Assembly (NCBI RefSeq): GCF_000224145.3
Contig: NC_020173.2
Span: 5,775,039-5,839,038 of the forward strand
Origin: Ciona intestinalis
Taxonomy: Eukaryota > Chordata > Ascidiacea > Phlebobranchia > Cionidae
Direction: 5' to 3'
Length of the DNA: 64,000 nt
Part shown: piece by piece, positions 1 through 12,600 of the stretch
Position numbering within the stretch: position 1 is the first letter of the stretch
How the letters are laid out: every line of letters starts with the position of its first letter
Made by a program: the position numbers and the translations under genes
Notes under the pieces: model-generated
What the model saw: only the letters and a program-made list of their open reading frames with translations
What the model was told of the DNA's origin: nothing
The model's database searches: none

Positions 1-7
1 GTTTCAC

Positions 8-3000
8 CTGAATGAAGTATCTCCATAATGCATAATGGAGTTGTAATCATACGCCACGCGACGATTGTCAACTACCTCGTAACTGTACTTGTCAAAGTTG
101 TATACCATGTCTGGAATGATTTAGGTTTACTAATTAGTATGCCTTAAATAAATGAATGTAACTTATTTATCCTCACTTAGCGGGACAACGACAGTCGTTA
201 TAACACGGGTGTTTTGTTTCATACACCTCATGTCTGCTTACAAGTTACCATGTATGTAACTTTGTGGGTGATTGTTTTTTTGTTGAGGTATGGCTCACAA
301 AAGTTACCCATATAGCAAGTGACTGTTTTTCTGCAAAGCTGACACTTTCCATAATAAATACATAAAAACATATCAAATCCCAACTTAATATACATATATC
401 CAAACCTGGGTCAATGTTATCTGTATCAATGTAGATGTAACCATCTCTATCTGTCCTTGACTGTTCATGGTAAATACCAATGGCGTGCATCATCTCATGC
501 TGTATGGTTGACATCTGTTCACAACCAGATCCAATGGAGACAGTTTGCCTTCCTCCTTGCACGCCAACATAAGACCAACACCTGGAATTGTGATATATTG
601 TTGTATAACAGAGTATAGTATGGACCTTGTATGGTATATAAGAGAAAGGTTAAATATGACCATCTTGGGATAAACTGAGGTTAAATGATGTATACGAAAC
701 GTGTATATGAAACAGAATACCCGTGTTATGAGGATGGACTGTCGTTTTCCCGGCCATGCGAGGATAAATAAGTTACAAACGTAGTAAATCGTAAGCTGGC
801 CAAGGTGCATATGAAACAGAACACTCGTGTTATAACGGGTGTCAGTGCGAGTGCCCCACCATGCAAGGATAAATAAGTTACATTCTAGGCTTCGTCAACT
901 TAAAACTAGCTTTTTACATAATATTTTATAGTAATTATTGTTGTATAAGGTATATAGAATAGAATGTAACTTATTTATCCTCGCATGGCCGGGAAAACGG
1001 CAGTCATCATAACACCAGTGTTCTGTTTCATACACCTTATGCCAGCTTACAAGTTACCACGTATGTAGCTTTGTGGGTGATAATTTGTTTGGGATTTTTT
1101 TTATTCTTTATATTTGGTGGATAATTTGGACAAACCATTAGTCAAGTGGTATGTTGTATACTGTTGTATAAGGTTGTATAATACATTATATATATACAAG
1201 GGTTAGATACGTTCAACAGCTGGGATGGTAGGTGTAATGTTGTAATATACTTTAAACTGTCTTACCCATCCAAAGGTTCATAAAGCAAATAATCCCTTTC
1301 GTTTGTTTTGTCCGGGAATGAAAAGCAAGTCCTCATCTCATATTCCTGCCTTGCGTCTTCTATACCAGAGATAGCCTAAAAATGACATGGTTATTATGTT
1401 GTGTACATATATTTTGTTGGTGCCTGCCACTCGCTTTGAGGTTTGGGCTTAAGGCTTGACTCTGCTACCATTGTAGGCAGGACACTTAACGTTAATTGGT
1501 CCAACCCAGTGTTCACTCATACAACAATTTCAAAATTCCAAACAATATTGACTTACTAAGTTACATACGTGGTAACTCGTAAGTGGGTACGAAGTGTATG
1601 AAACAAAACACCCGGGTTATAACGACTGTTGTTGCCTGGTCATGCAAACTTTCATTTAACATTCACTTATTATACCACACCCTACATACCAGTAAACCTA
1701 GTCGGTTTCCATACTGCACAGGTATGGTTGTAGATGGCCAGAAATAAGTTTTATCTATGATGGAGTTTCTTGTCAAAGATCTTGGGCGTATGTCGCCATC
1801 TGTAAGACCTTGCTGGCCAAACTCTAAGGACAGAAACGTTGACAACATAAATATCTATTTTACGAAAAAAAGGGAAGCAAGCAATATAGGTTGTATATGA
1901 ATTTGTTGAACTAAAGTAATCTTAATTTGATGAAATGTTTAGTGTAATATGGATTATTATAAGTCCACACTTATATATCCATGGTTGCCACTCCCATGCC
2001 ACAGTCAAGTTGTTGAAGTTATTGCAGTGTGTGGATAAGCAGACATGACTTTTGTTTGGTTTGATCATTGACATCCTCGTGGCTTGGAACTTGAGCGACT
2101 TATCCATGGTTGCCACTCCCATGTCCACAGTCAAGTTACCAAGGTTATACCATGGTACAATTGCTACTTTGAATAAAAAGAAAATTAACTTACCCTTGTT
2201 AATTTCAAAGATATCTCGAACTTCTGGGGCGTCCAACACTTCATCATTTCTTTCAAAGTAAACTGGGAAGAAAATGATTGAATGTTAATATTTGGGGCAA
2301 AAAAACCAACACTTTTATAACTCCAGCTTGTTTTAACAACTGTCGTTTTGTCGCTTTATATTATCTTTCTTTATTTTTTATTTCATTATTTTTCTACTAT
2401 AAACGAAAAGACATATAAAAGGTATTACCACATTATAACACAACGTTATTTTTATATCTTTTCGAAAAAGATAGCGAAGATCATGTTATTTTTAAAACGA
2501 AGCGAGGGGAATTAACGCGAAACAACAGATGTAAAGCACGATATGGGTAAAAAGCGTGAAAAATAGTGTCAGGTAAAAACCACGGCTGTTACACAGATTA
2601 CATTTACAACATTCTACAAATCATGCACAGTGGCCATTAACGAGTTATTTAAATATGACATTCATGAGAAATAAGCACAACCTTTTACACATATATTGAT
2701 AATACATTGTACTTAATTACCTTTTTCTGCAACAAATCCACCACTTCCACTAATTCTCTGCTTCTTCAGAACTGGCTGGAAAACAAGTCAAGACAAATCG
2801 GCGTAAATTTCTATTTCATCTTTAGCTATTTTTAATATTTAAGTAAGTTAAAAAATAATTTGCGAAACAGTTTTATCTTTTTCTTTTTTGAGTCTTGTTA
2901 GATACTTCGGGCAGCAAAAAGGCAGATATTAATTAATTAAAACAAAAGGATAGAAAAAATACATTACAAATAGACTGTCTGCTATACTTAAGCACATCTT

Positions 3001-3050
3001 ACCTCCGCAAAAGCAGTTGCAACTATCACAAAAATTAACAAAATCTTCAT
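8..3050 (-). CDS. Meprin-like astacin metalloprotease, copy 1 (partial, 3' part beyond left edge)
   Basis: Seven exons are visible: 3003-3050, 2721-2775, 2194-2262, 1690-1823, 1266-1375, 406-581, 8-110. All have GT-AG borders and consistent phases, giving 231 aa before the edge. The start is the ATG at 3050, opening a 16-residue signal peptide (MKILLIFVIVATAFAE). The propeptide holds a GDI aspartate-switch motif (LTDGDI) and the maturation site precedes RNSIIDKTYFWPS. The zinc motif HEMMHAIGIYHEQSRTD is complete, and the Met-turn SIMHYGDTSF is present, so the enzyme should be active (a secreted or membrane endopeptidase). Exon lengths match copy 2 exactly. MAM, MATH and membrane parts, if present, lie to the left of base 1. 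Exon 4 is nearly identical to that of copy 2. Confidence 0.9.
171..1090. repeat. Dispersed ~100-bp repeat (SINE tail family), three copies in two orientations
   Basis: Copies at about 171-270 (+), 715-880 (-) and 962-1080 (+) lie in the last introns of protease copy 1. Each carries the family core: TTATTTATCCTCGCATGG, then CGTTATAACACGGGTGTTCTG and CATACACCTC, ending GTTACCACGTATGTAACTT. Other copies in the window join this block to a tRNA-like head, so it is probably the 3' tail of a SINE. Confidence 0.7.
1425..1545 (+). repeat. SINE core fragment
   Basis: The sequence GACTCTGCTACCATTGTAGG followed by AGGACACTTAACG and CCAACCCAGTG matches the core of the tRNA-derived SINE seen complete near 51484-51655. 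No A box is recognisable. It lies in intron 4 of protease copy 1. Confidence 0.5.
2395..2605. repeat. Dispersed repeat with GATAGCGAAGATCA core
   Basis: This intronic block (AAGATAGCGAAGATCA, then GGAATTAACGCGAAACAAC and a run of AAAAAGCGTG) recurs near 24500-24630, 32090-32165 and 48290-48400 in diverged form. No terminal repeats or reading frame were seen. Confidence 0.4.
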
Positions 3051-3697
3051 TTTTTGGTCATAAATAACCTAAAATATTTATACAAAGTAAGAAATCATAT
3101 TTTTGCGCCAACTATCTTTTTTAAACTGTTTGACTACAACTACTTTTACTGCCTTCTGCTTTCACTTTAAATTCTGTATCACTTCTGGTATAGCAACTCC
3201 CATATACAATATGTGCTCAATGAACTTTGCAGCGTTTGTAGCAAGCTGTATATTTCTTCTGCTGCAATAAACAGTGTTATTCGAAATCTCTGATAAACTT
3301 AATTATGTTTGCAGACTTAAGTGTTTGGCATTCTTCTGATTAAGTTGCCCAGTTAAGCAAAGTTTAATGTTCATTTTTAATTACCTGTTTATTTGTTCAT
3401 AGTATACACATAAAGTTATCAGGCACAACACATTAACAACGCAATGCAACGATAAGAGGTATGACCTTGGCTTTTAAAATCTGTTCACAATAATAGTTTT
3501 CGAACAACAATCTTTAGTAAAAGATTAATCAAGTGCCAGTTATTGTAAATCTATAATTTAAAATCAACAAAACACTTTTTTTTTAAAACTTATAGTAAAA
3601 ATTATCTTATTAATAAACCTATATTAAAATTAAAATCATAATTTGTTTCTAACTTGACATTTATTTCAATATGAAGAATAATTTGAGGTGTGGTCAG
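3051..3697. other. Intergenic spacer between protease copies 1 and 2
   Basis: AT-rich spacer between the start codon of copy 1 and the stop codon of copy 2. It must hold the promoter of copy 1; no clear TATA box can be singled out in the AT-rich background. The only recognisable signal is the poly(A) hexamer of copy 2 at 3660-3665. Confidence 0.6.
3660..3665 (-). terminator. Poly(A) signal AATAAA of protease copy 2
   Basis: AATAAA on the minus strand lies about 33 nt past the stop codon at 3698. Copy 3 has the same hexamer a few bases past its own stop, which supports the terminal exon call. Confidence 0.6.
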
Positions 3698-6600
3698 TTA
3701 TTTCTTTGGCTTCTCTTCTGTCTCATAACTCAAGTTATTGAATTGAGCGGGCCGTTGGTTTGGTCTGTAAGTTTTAAGAATTAAATAAAAAAAATGTAAC
3801 TTATTTATCCTTGCATGGCGGGCCAATGGCAGTCGCCAGTTGTATAACACAAGTGTTCTGTTTCATACACCTCGTGCCTGCTTATGAGTTACCACGTATG
3901 TAACTTTTATCCTTGCACAGCCGGGCAATGGCAGGCAAAACAACACGGGTGTTGTGTTTCATACACCTCATGTATGCTTACTAGTTACCACATACATATT
4001 TATGGAATGAATGAAAGATTGCCCAAAGACTCAACTGCCCACAATGGTGGCAGCAAAGAGCCTTGAACCCATACCCTATGGGCTAAAGACAGGCGCACTA
4101 ACCACCGGACGTGTACTATGTTCCCAGAATTGGTAGAAAGTCTAAGTGATTTTTAAGGAAAACTAAATGCATTACCTTGTGACTGAAGAAGCCACAATGG
4201 CCAATGCTTGTTTATGGGAGTTGGTCGTACACATGAGAAGTATGGTCATGATAATAAACACAAGGATGGACGATCCTAATGCTATTCCTGCAACAGTTGC
4301 TTTGGGTATTCCATCTTGTTCATCATTTTTGCATGGGATGATAGGACCATTGATTTCATGCTCATTTTCGTGATCATGATCATGATCATGTTCATGATCC
4401 TTATTATCATATGAAGACCTCATGATAGGAACTGAAGGTGCAGGTTCAGCGAACCTACTGGCATGATCACGTTGGTATCCATTCATATCTATAAGATGAT
4501 ATAAAAAGACAGGAATGTTTGCATAACCACACATATAGCCAGGTTGGGGAAAGATGGGACACCTTTAGCACATGATATCCAAATATCCTGATCATGTTTT
4601 AAACAAATAACAACGGTCTATGGGAGTCGTGAGGATACGGTTTTACAAATATTTAAATATTCTTTGTTTACTACCAAATGCGACGAGAAAAATAGAATGA
4701 AAAAGTGTTCCATCGCCCCCCCGTACTATATATGTAGAGAAGTTATCTCTTTAAAGGCGATAACAAAGATCAGATATTTGAAATAAAAAAAGAACAAAAT
4801 CGGTATAAAAAGGAGTCTTTATTGTTAAATGAGAAAAACTAAGTCTTGGATAAAAGCTTGGCTGCTAAACCTCAACGCTTTATTAGGAACTGGAAAAGGT
4901 AAATTTCAAAAGATGTCGCACTAACTAGAGTGTAAGTATAAAAAGTAGGTTCATATTTTAAAGTTAAACTAAGATAGGACACATATGTCCACAACTGTAG
5001 CAGAGTCAAGCCTTGAACCCATAACTTTTAGATGTCAGAAGTAACGTTTATAATATTTTATCTAATTAAGTTAAACTAAGATATATATATTACCTCTAAC
5101 ATTGATAGAAATAACAATTGCATCGTTTTTAAGGAAGTCTCTTGTATTCATAATGTCGCTTAGTGTCATAAAGTTGTTATAACCCCAACCCCCATTCACC
5201 TCCTGTATTACATTGAATAGTAAGCTTGGTGTTTTCAATGTGTTTAATATTATGTCTGCTGAAGACATACATTCTACTCTGTATGGGTGAAATTTTACAG
5301 CGACGCACGTCATTGGAACTAAGATTTAAGCCAGAGTTGGCCCATTACCCCAACATTGTATATGCACTTTTTATTCTATATGCGTGAGGTTCTACAGCGA
5401 GGCATGCCATGGATTCTAGGGTTTAGGCCAGAGTTTCTATCTAGGTTAGGTTCCACAAGCTAGACAAATATGGCTTATTACCCCAATAATGTATATGCTA
5501 TGCCCTATTCTTTTCTATATGGGTAAGGGCCTACAGTCTGGCATACAATGGGAGCTAAGATTTATACTGGAGTCAACAAATGTCATTGCCTCGCCACCTG
5601 TGTTATAATGACATTGACCCATCGCGCGAGTATAAAAAAAGTTAAACGCATTCATACATTCTATATGGGTGATGTTCTACAGTGTGAAACACAGTGGGCC
5701 TGAGACTTATGCTACAGTTGGCTTTTTGCCCCAAATATTGTACAGGCCCATTCTATGCTGTAATGGCGATGTCCTATGCTGAGGCATGCCATGGTATTTT
5801 TAGCCACTATGTATAAGATCAGCATTATATATATATATGTAAAGTTCAAAAACAATCAGCCATTAAGTTACATACATAAAAATTAGTAAGCGAACACAAG
5901 GTGTATGAAACAGAACACTCGTGTTATAAGTTAATAACGTCAATTGCCCGTCACTAAAAAAAGTTAAATGCATTCATTCAACTCACAGTAGTCGGTTTAT
6001 CAAAGTTCGGGTCTCCATCACTCGTGGTTAGAAGGGTGAAGAACTGGTTCATCCTCGTCAATGCATCAGGACCTTGGTCAACCACTCCTATCTTAACAAC
6101 TTGGTTGTAGAAAGGCCATGGTAGATTGTCATCATTGACACCTTGTGCCACAGCAAAGAATGCACTGATGTAGCCGTCGTTGGCGTTTGTGGAGCCATGT
6201 GGAAATAACTGAAAATTGTAAAAAAATATATATATTTTAGCCATGGAAATAACTGAAAATTAAAGGTAAATATTCAATGCATAGGCGCCGAGTTTTGAAA
6301 TGTAGTGCAGAGGCGGAGCCTATTATGACGTAACACAATCGTGACGTCATAACACTTCGGCGTTTCATTGACGTTATTTTACGCTTGCTCAACGCTGGAC
6401 GTCAGTGTTACGCGTTGAACCTTTCCCCGTGCGTATTTGCAAGATTGACCGATATATAAATCGTTCGTTCGAGGCGACGTGCTTTCTACTTGACCTTTAC
6501 GTGCGTCATGGTTTAACGTCCATGTGCGTCGTAGTTTAACGTCCACGTGCGTCGTAGTTTAGCCTTTTCGCGCGTCGTCGTACAAAGGCAAAGCAACACA

Positions 6601-9600
6601 TTCAATGTTAGCTACCTAGAAAATGAAGAACAACCAACGGGCTAAACAGACGATATTATCCTACTCTAAAGTTTCTAAACAATGTAGGCGGTAATAAACA
6701 ACCTAAATATGTTCCACAAGTAGCACTGCTGTATATNTACGATGTTTTCCTCAGCCAAGCAGCATAATTATTACGAAATAGTAGGGATTCACACGTGGAT
6801 TCATTGCATCCTAATAGCGATTGTTTGACCTGGTAATTAATTACGAGATAATAGCAATTCACACGTTGACTGTGTGCGTCATAATAGCGATTGTCCCCTT
6901 GATTATTTAGCCAGTGGGAGCTTAAAAACAGGTTTGAAGTTGAACGTTTGCGATCAAGTAAAGAATATTGTTCCATCTACAATGAATATTAATCTAACTA
7001 CCTTTATCATTTAACAACGATAGATCAACAACGTTTGTTTGAACCTGGTTTAAACTAACGTTACTAACCTGTTCCAAGCATGATTACCGCATGTTGAAAG
7101 TGACGATTGTGATGTAAATAAGACAATTACGCATACGTAACAGCTATATAACAGATTCTGCACATGCGGTCAACGCATGACCAAGTACCATGCGGTCAAC
7201 GCATGCCTAAATATCCGTTCTCTTATTGTCACGTCGTTAATTTTGATTTTCTTTACCGCAATGGTATATTTTTATGAGAACAATACGAAAATATTAATAA
7301 ATTTAGCAAAAATACATATTTTTTTGTTAATTCGTGTACGGAGGCCGCCTCCGTGCTATTATTTCGTACGTAGGCGCCGCCTCCGCGCCTACGCGTACTC
7401 GGCGCCTATGATTCAATGATTAAATTACTATATAATCTACTTTAACAAATTATTTGCAACACACTGTGAGTTTCTTCTTCCAGGAAAATAACTGATAACA
7501 AAATTTATAATTCATTGATTGAATTATTATATAATAATATATATTCATTAATCTTTTCTTCCAATTACAAAGTAATCTACTTGAATAAATGATTTATAAA
7601 CAAACAGTTTTGTTACATTTTATCAACAGAATTTCAGTAAAGTAACAAATAGACATGGCACAGTATGAAACAGAACACTGATTTTATATGTCGTTTTCCC
7701 GCCATGCGAGGATAAAGCAAGTTACATTCATTCATATTTAAAACACTTATTGGAGACTTACAATGATTTTGAAAGCATATCCTTCATCAGTGTACATCAA
7801 TGGGCTGTATACGGCATCACCCTTTGTAGTTGATGCAAGTAAAGAACTAAAGTCATGTATTGTATAATATGATGTCTCGCATGGTTTATCTAATATGCTG
7901 ACATCATCAATAGCAATCACATCATCAGTGTATATATCTGTGATTGAAATAAAACAATGAAAAGTTAGCTTGATTTTGTAAAGATAAAGAGAAGTAAAAA
8001 TTTACACAACACCTTTTTTAAGCAGCAGCTCCTTTTAAGTTACAGAAGATGCTTAGAACGGTAAGCACCAATATGGTTTAAAACTACTGAGATAGTAAAG
8101 TCTGATTAATCAGAGTGAAAAAGATATTTCAGCCATCGTTTGTTTTCTGATCTAAAAGGATCGGCTTTAGTCTGCCTTATGGCAACATAATCAGAGATTG
8201 CGGTTAACTGTCTTGTAGGACACATATAACGTCAATGATTACATATACCAACAATTGCCAGAAGATCTCTTTCACACTTATAATACACCTGGCACCAACA
8301 ACATATACCAACAATTGCCAGAAGATCTCTTTCACACTTATAATACACCTGGCACCAACAACATATACCAACAATTGCCAGAAGATCTCTTTCACACTTA
8401 TAATACACCTGGCACCAACAACATATACCAACAATTGCCAGAAGATCTCTTTCACACTTATAATACACCTGGCAGCAACAACATATACCAACAATTGCCA
8501 GAAGATCTCTTTCACACTTATAATACACCTGGCACCAACAACATATACCAACAATTGCCAGAAGATCTCTTTCACACTTATAATACACCTGGCACCAACA
8601 ACATATACCAACAATTGCCAGAAGATCTCTTTCACACTTATAATACACCTGGCAGCAACAACATATACCAACAATTGCCAGAAGATCTCTTTCACACTTA
8701 TAATACACCTGGCACCAACAACATATACCAACAATTGCCAGAAGATCTCTTTCACACTTATAATACACCTGGCACCAACAACATATACCAACAATTGCCA
8801 GAAGATCTCTTTCACACTTATAATACACCTGGCAGCAACAACATATACCAACAATTGCCAGAAGATCTCTTTCACACTTATAATACACCTGGAAGCAACA
8901 ACATATACCAACAATTGCGAGAAGATCTCTTTCACACTTATAATACACCTGGCAGCAACAACATATACCAACAATTGCCAGATCTTTTTCACACTTATAA
9001 TACACCTGACAGCAACAACATATACAATGATAATACTGACCTGATTTAGCAGTTATAACAAGCTTATATTTAGCTGGTGCTTGTATAGTTCGTCTTTCTG
9101 TGTTCCAATACGCCCCATGGTCACCAGTAATAGATAAGACAGGTTGGGCAGATAGTATGTCACCATTAGATTGGTCTATGGTACCAATGTATACCCTGTG
9201 TGGAGAGTAAGTACATATGTTTTATTAATGAGATAAAAATATTTTATTATTGGATAAAAATAACAATACATTTCTGTGGGGGAAGACGGGACACCTTTAG
9301 CTCATTATTCCAAATATCCCGATCGTGTTTTAAACAATTATTAACGGTCTATGGAAGTCGTGAGGATACCAGGTTTTAAACCTTCAAATGTTCCTTGTTT
9401 ACTTCCAATTGGGACGAGAAAATAGAATGAAAATATGTCCCATATTGCCCCAGCCTAATATATGTTTCATTACAGAGACAAAAAACATTTTATTGTTTTT
9501 ATGGAAAATAGCAATATACTTCTTAAATTTTGTACTGAAAATAACTTCCGGAACGGTATCTCGGTATGTATACCCTCTGGAATTAATAAGTATATTACTC

Positions 9601-12600
9601 ATGACTCTAAAAGAGAGTTCTTAATTGCTAAAATCACGCTTAAGAAATATGAGATATGATATTCTAACTGTATCCATCTTACCCCACAGTACTAAAACAG
9701 CATGCTTAGGTTATTTAAAAATAAAAAATATGGGATATTATGTGGTAACGGTATTCATGTTAATCGTAATATAACAGAATGCTGATGTTATACAGAAGCT
9801 TAAGAACGTATACAGCTTCTATACTGTACACCCATTTCCCATAAACACAACATTGCTTTTACTTACGCTATACCAGCCTGACTTCCAGCTACCAAGTCCA
9901 TGTAATACCCAAACTCAAGACATTGTTTGGTTGAATTGCTTTTCAATCTCATTGAAACAAGGTTTCCAATTTCACTTCCAACTTTGCTGCTTGTGTCAAA
10001 TACCATGTAACTGCCTGGGATGTAATTTGGGTGAAATTAAAGTAAAATTGTTTGTAGGTAAATGAAGAAATGTAACTTTTTTATCCTTATGTATTGAAAC
10101 AAAAACAGTCGTTTTTGTGTTATAGCAATAAATATATCTTTGGTAATAAATTTATTTTGCTGTTGTTACCAGACATAACATTTATTTAGAAGTAATCAGT
10201 CTTCCGGTATTTGTTTAGCTAATAAATGAAAGAAACGTAACTTTTTATTCTTATACCTATGTATTCGGGCAACGACAATCGTTTTAAAACAGGTGTTCTG
10301 TTTAATACATCTTGTGTCAGCTTACGAGTTGCTACATAACATGCAACTTTGTAAGAGATTATAATTTGTTAATAATAACCAAAAAATTTCAAAAAATAAC
10401 AAAGACTTTATTTTATTCCAACCTTTATTTGCTTTCCCGTGAGTGTTGTCCACCAGAGGCACAAAAGAGTTGAAGTTCTTTGGATCAGACACGCCCACAT
10501 TAAATTTGAACCAATCAAGTTGATCGGTTGTGTCTTGTACGTATCCACATATTGCTTCTTCTTCAAAGTTACAAGTGTATGACTTTCTTAAAGGATCAGC
10601 TGCATATATGGTTTGTTAGTTATTTTATTACTTGAGCATAGTAACATAACACATGTGCTTTTTTGAGAATGTAGTTTTACACATTGTATATTGTAGTATG
10701 TATAGATTCTAAGTTAACAATATTGTAAAGCGTTTTCAAATATTATATAGTGATATTCAAGAAATACAAATATATTGGTATAGGGGTAAGATGGATACCT
10801 TAGCACATATTACTCCATATTTCCTAAAAAGTAACTTTGAGCATGGGCCAGGTGTAAAAATTATACCGATGATGATGTTTAAAGCTATACAATACCTTAC
10901 AGCACATATACATCATATAGTGAAAAATAGTATTTAAATATAACTTAGTAAACTTACAGCAAGGATACATCCTGTTGATCATTGTTACATCTCCTTCACT
11001 GAAGGTTCTACGTTGTCCAATCACATCTTGGAACGCAGGGTCTCGTGTGATGATTGTTTTACCTCCATTAGTGCTGTGAAAAGTAGAGATTTAAATAAAA
11101 TAGGTAAGTTCAGTTCTTAACAAAACATTAAGAATTTAGTGCTATTTGCATTTTAAAGGAAGATAGCGTTTAAGAAGAATATTGTTGAATTTATGTAAAA
11201 TAAAAATAAAATGAGTTTAACATATCAAAAAAATTAAGTTTTATCAATAGTGTAGGACATATTAATGTATGACGGAGAACACCTAATAATTGACCACTGT
11301 GTTGAAGCAACTGCCGTTAGTTGTCTTGTCCGAAGGACACGTACACGCAATTAAACCCGGTACCTCAGGACCTCAGGTAAGTGACAGACAAATTAAACAC
11401 TACCCCATGGCGCAAAGTTTCACCTGAATGAAGTATCTCCATAATGCATGATGGAGTTGTAATCATACGCCACGCGACGATTGTCAACTACTTCGTAACT
11501 GTACTTGTCAAAGTTGTATACCAAATCTGGAAAAAACAATTGTAAATAGTGAAAATAGATCTATTTTGTAAACTTGGCTGACCAACCAGAGACAGCTAAT
11601 TGGGAAATTTTGATAGACGTTATAACACAGGTGTTCTGTTTCATATACCTTGTGCCCGCTCACGAGTTATTACCATGTATGTGACTTATTTATCCTCGCA
11701 TGGGCGGACAATGACAGTCGTTATAACACAGGTGTGAATAAGTTAACATTTCATCCCGATTATATTATATATACCTAAAAATAATATTATCCGTATAGCA
11801 ACGTGAAGATAAATATGTTACATTCATTCATTTATTCATTTAATATTAAATTGCAGTGGTTTTACCTGGGTCAATATTATCTGTATCAATGTAGATATAT
11901 CCATCTCTATCTGTCCTTGACTGTTCATGGTAAATCCCAATGGCGTGCATCATCTCATGCTGTATGGTTGACATCCATTCACATCCAGCACCAATAGAAA
12001 CAAGCTGGGTGCCCCCTTGCTTGCCAACTGATGACCAACATCTGAAAAAAAAGAAAAGTTGTATTGAGTTTTGGGTTTTCCAGCCATTGGAACATCAGTA
12101 ACTTTTTTATTGCTGTAGAGTTCAAATGTTTATATTGAATAAGGCTATAAAAGTTATTTGTACTGCAGGACAAAAACTTTAATTTTGAGGATGATGGGTT
12201 AAACACTACAGTCTAACTCTTAAGGACATATACTGAAAATCTTTTTATTTGAAACTTTGCCAATTAATACAGTACTGGGAGCATAAATACAACATTCCGT
12301 TGAATTGGAGCACTGTGTATTAAACACCCAAGTAGAGCAGTTCACATCAACCTACCCATTCAAAGGCTCATAAAGCAAATAGTCTTCCTCATCTGTTCTG
12401 TCAGGAAAAGAGAAACAAGTTCTCATCTCGTATTCTTGCCTTGCATCATCTATACCAGCTATGGCCTAAATGAATGAATTAGTGAAAGAATATGGAAAAT
12501 ATGAATAAATGAATGTAACTCATTTATCCTTGCATGACGGGGCAATGACAGTTGTTATAAAACATGGGTGTTATGTTTAAAACACCTCGAGCCCAGTTAC

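Noticed and set aside
3671..3768. Plus-strand ATG followed by a signal-peptide-like stretch and a GTAAGT
   Set aside because: The minus strand of the same bases is the terminal exon of protease copy 2 with correct phase, acceptor, stop and AATAAA. The plus-strand reading has no downstream exons.
8229..9029. CRISPR-like regular array
   Set aside because: There are no unique spacers between repeats, and the context is an animal gene intron. The same holds for the 71-bp and 26-bp arrays.
8204..9049. Four long overlapping open frames (257-269 codons) on both strands
   Set aside because: They are a by-product of a 60-bp repeat, whose length is divisible by three. They lie in an intron and have no complexity beyond the repeat.
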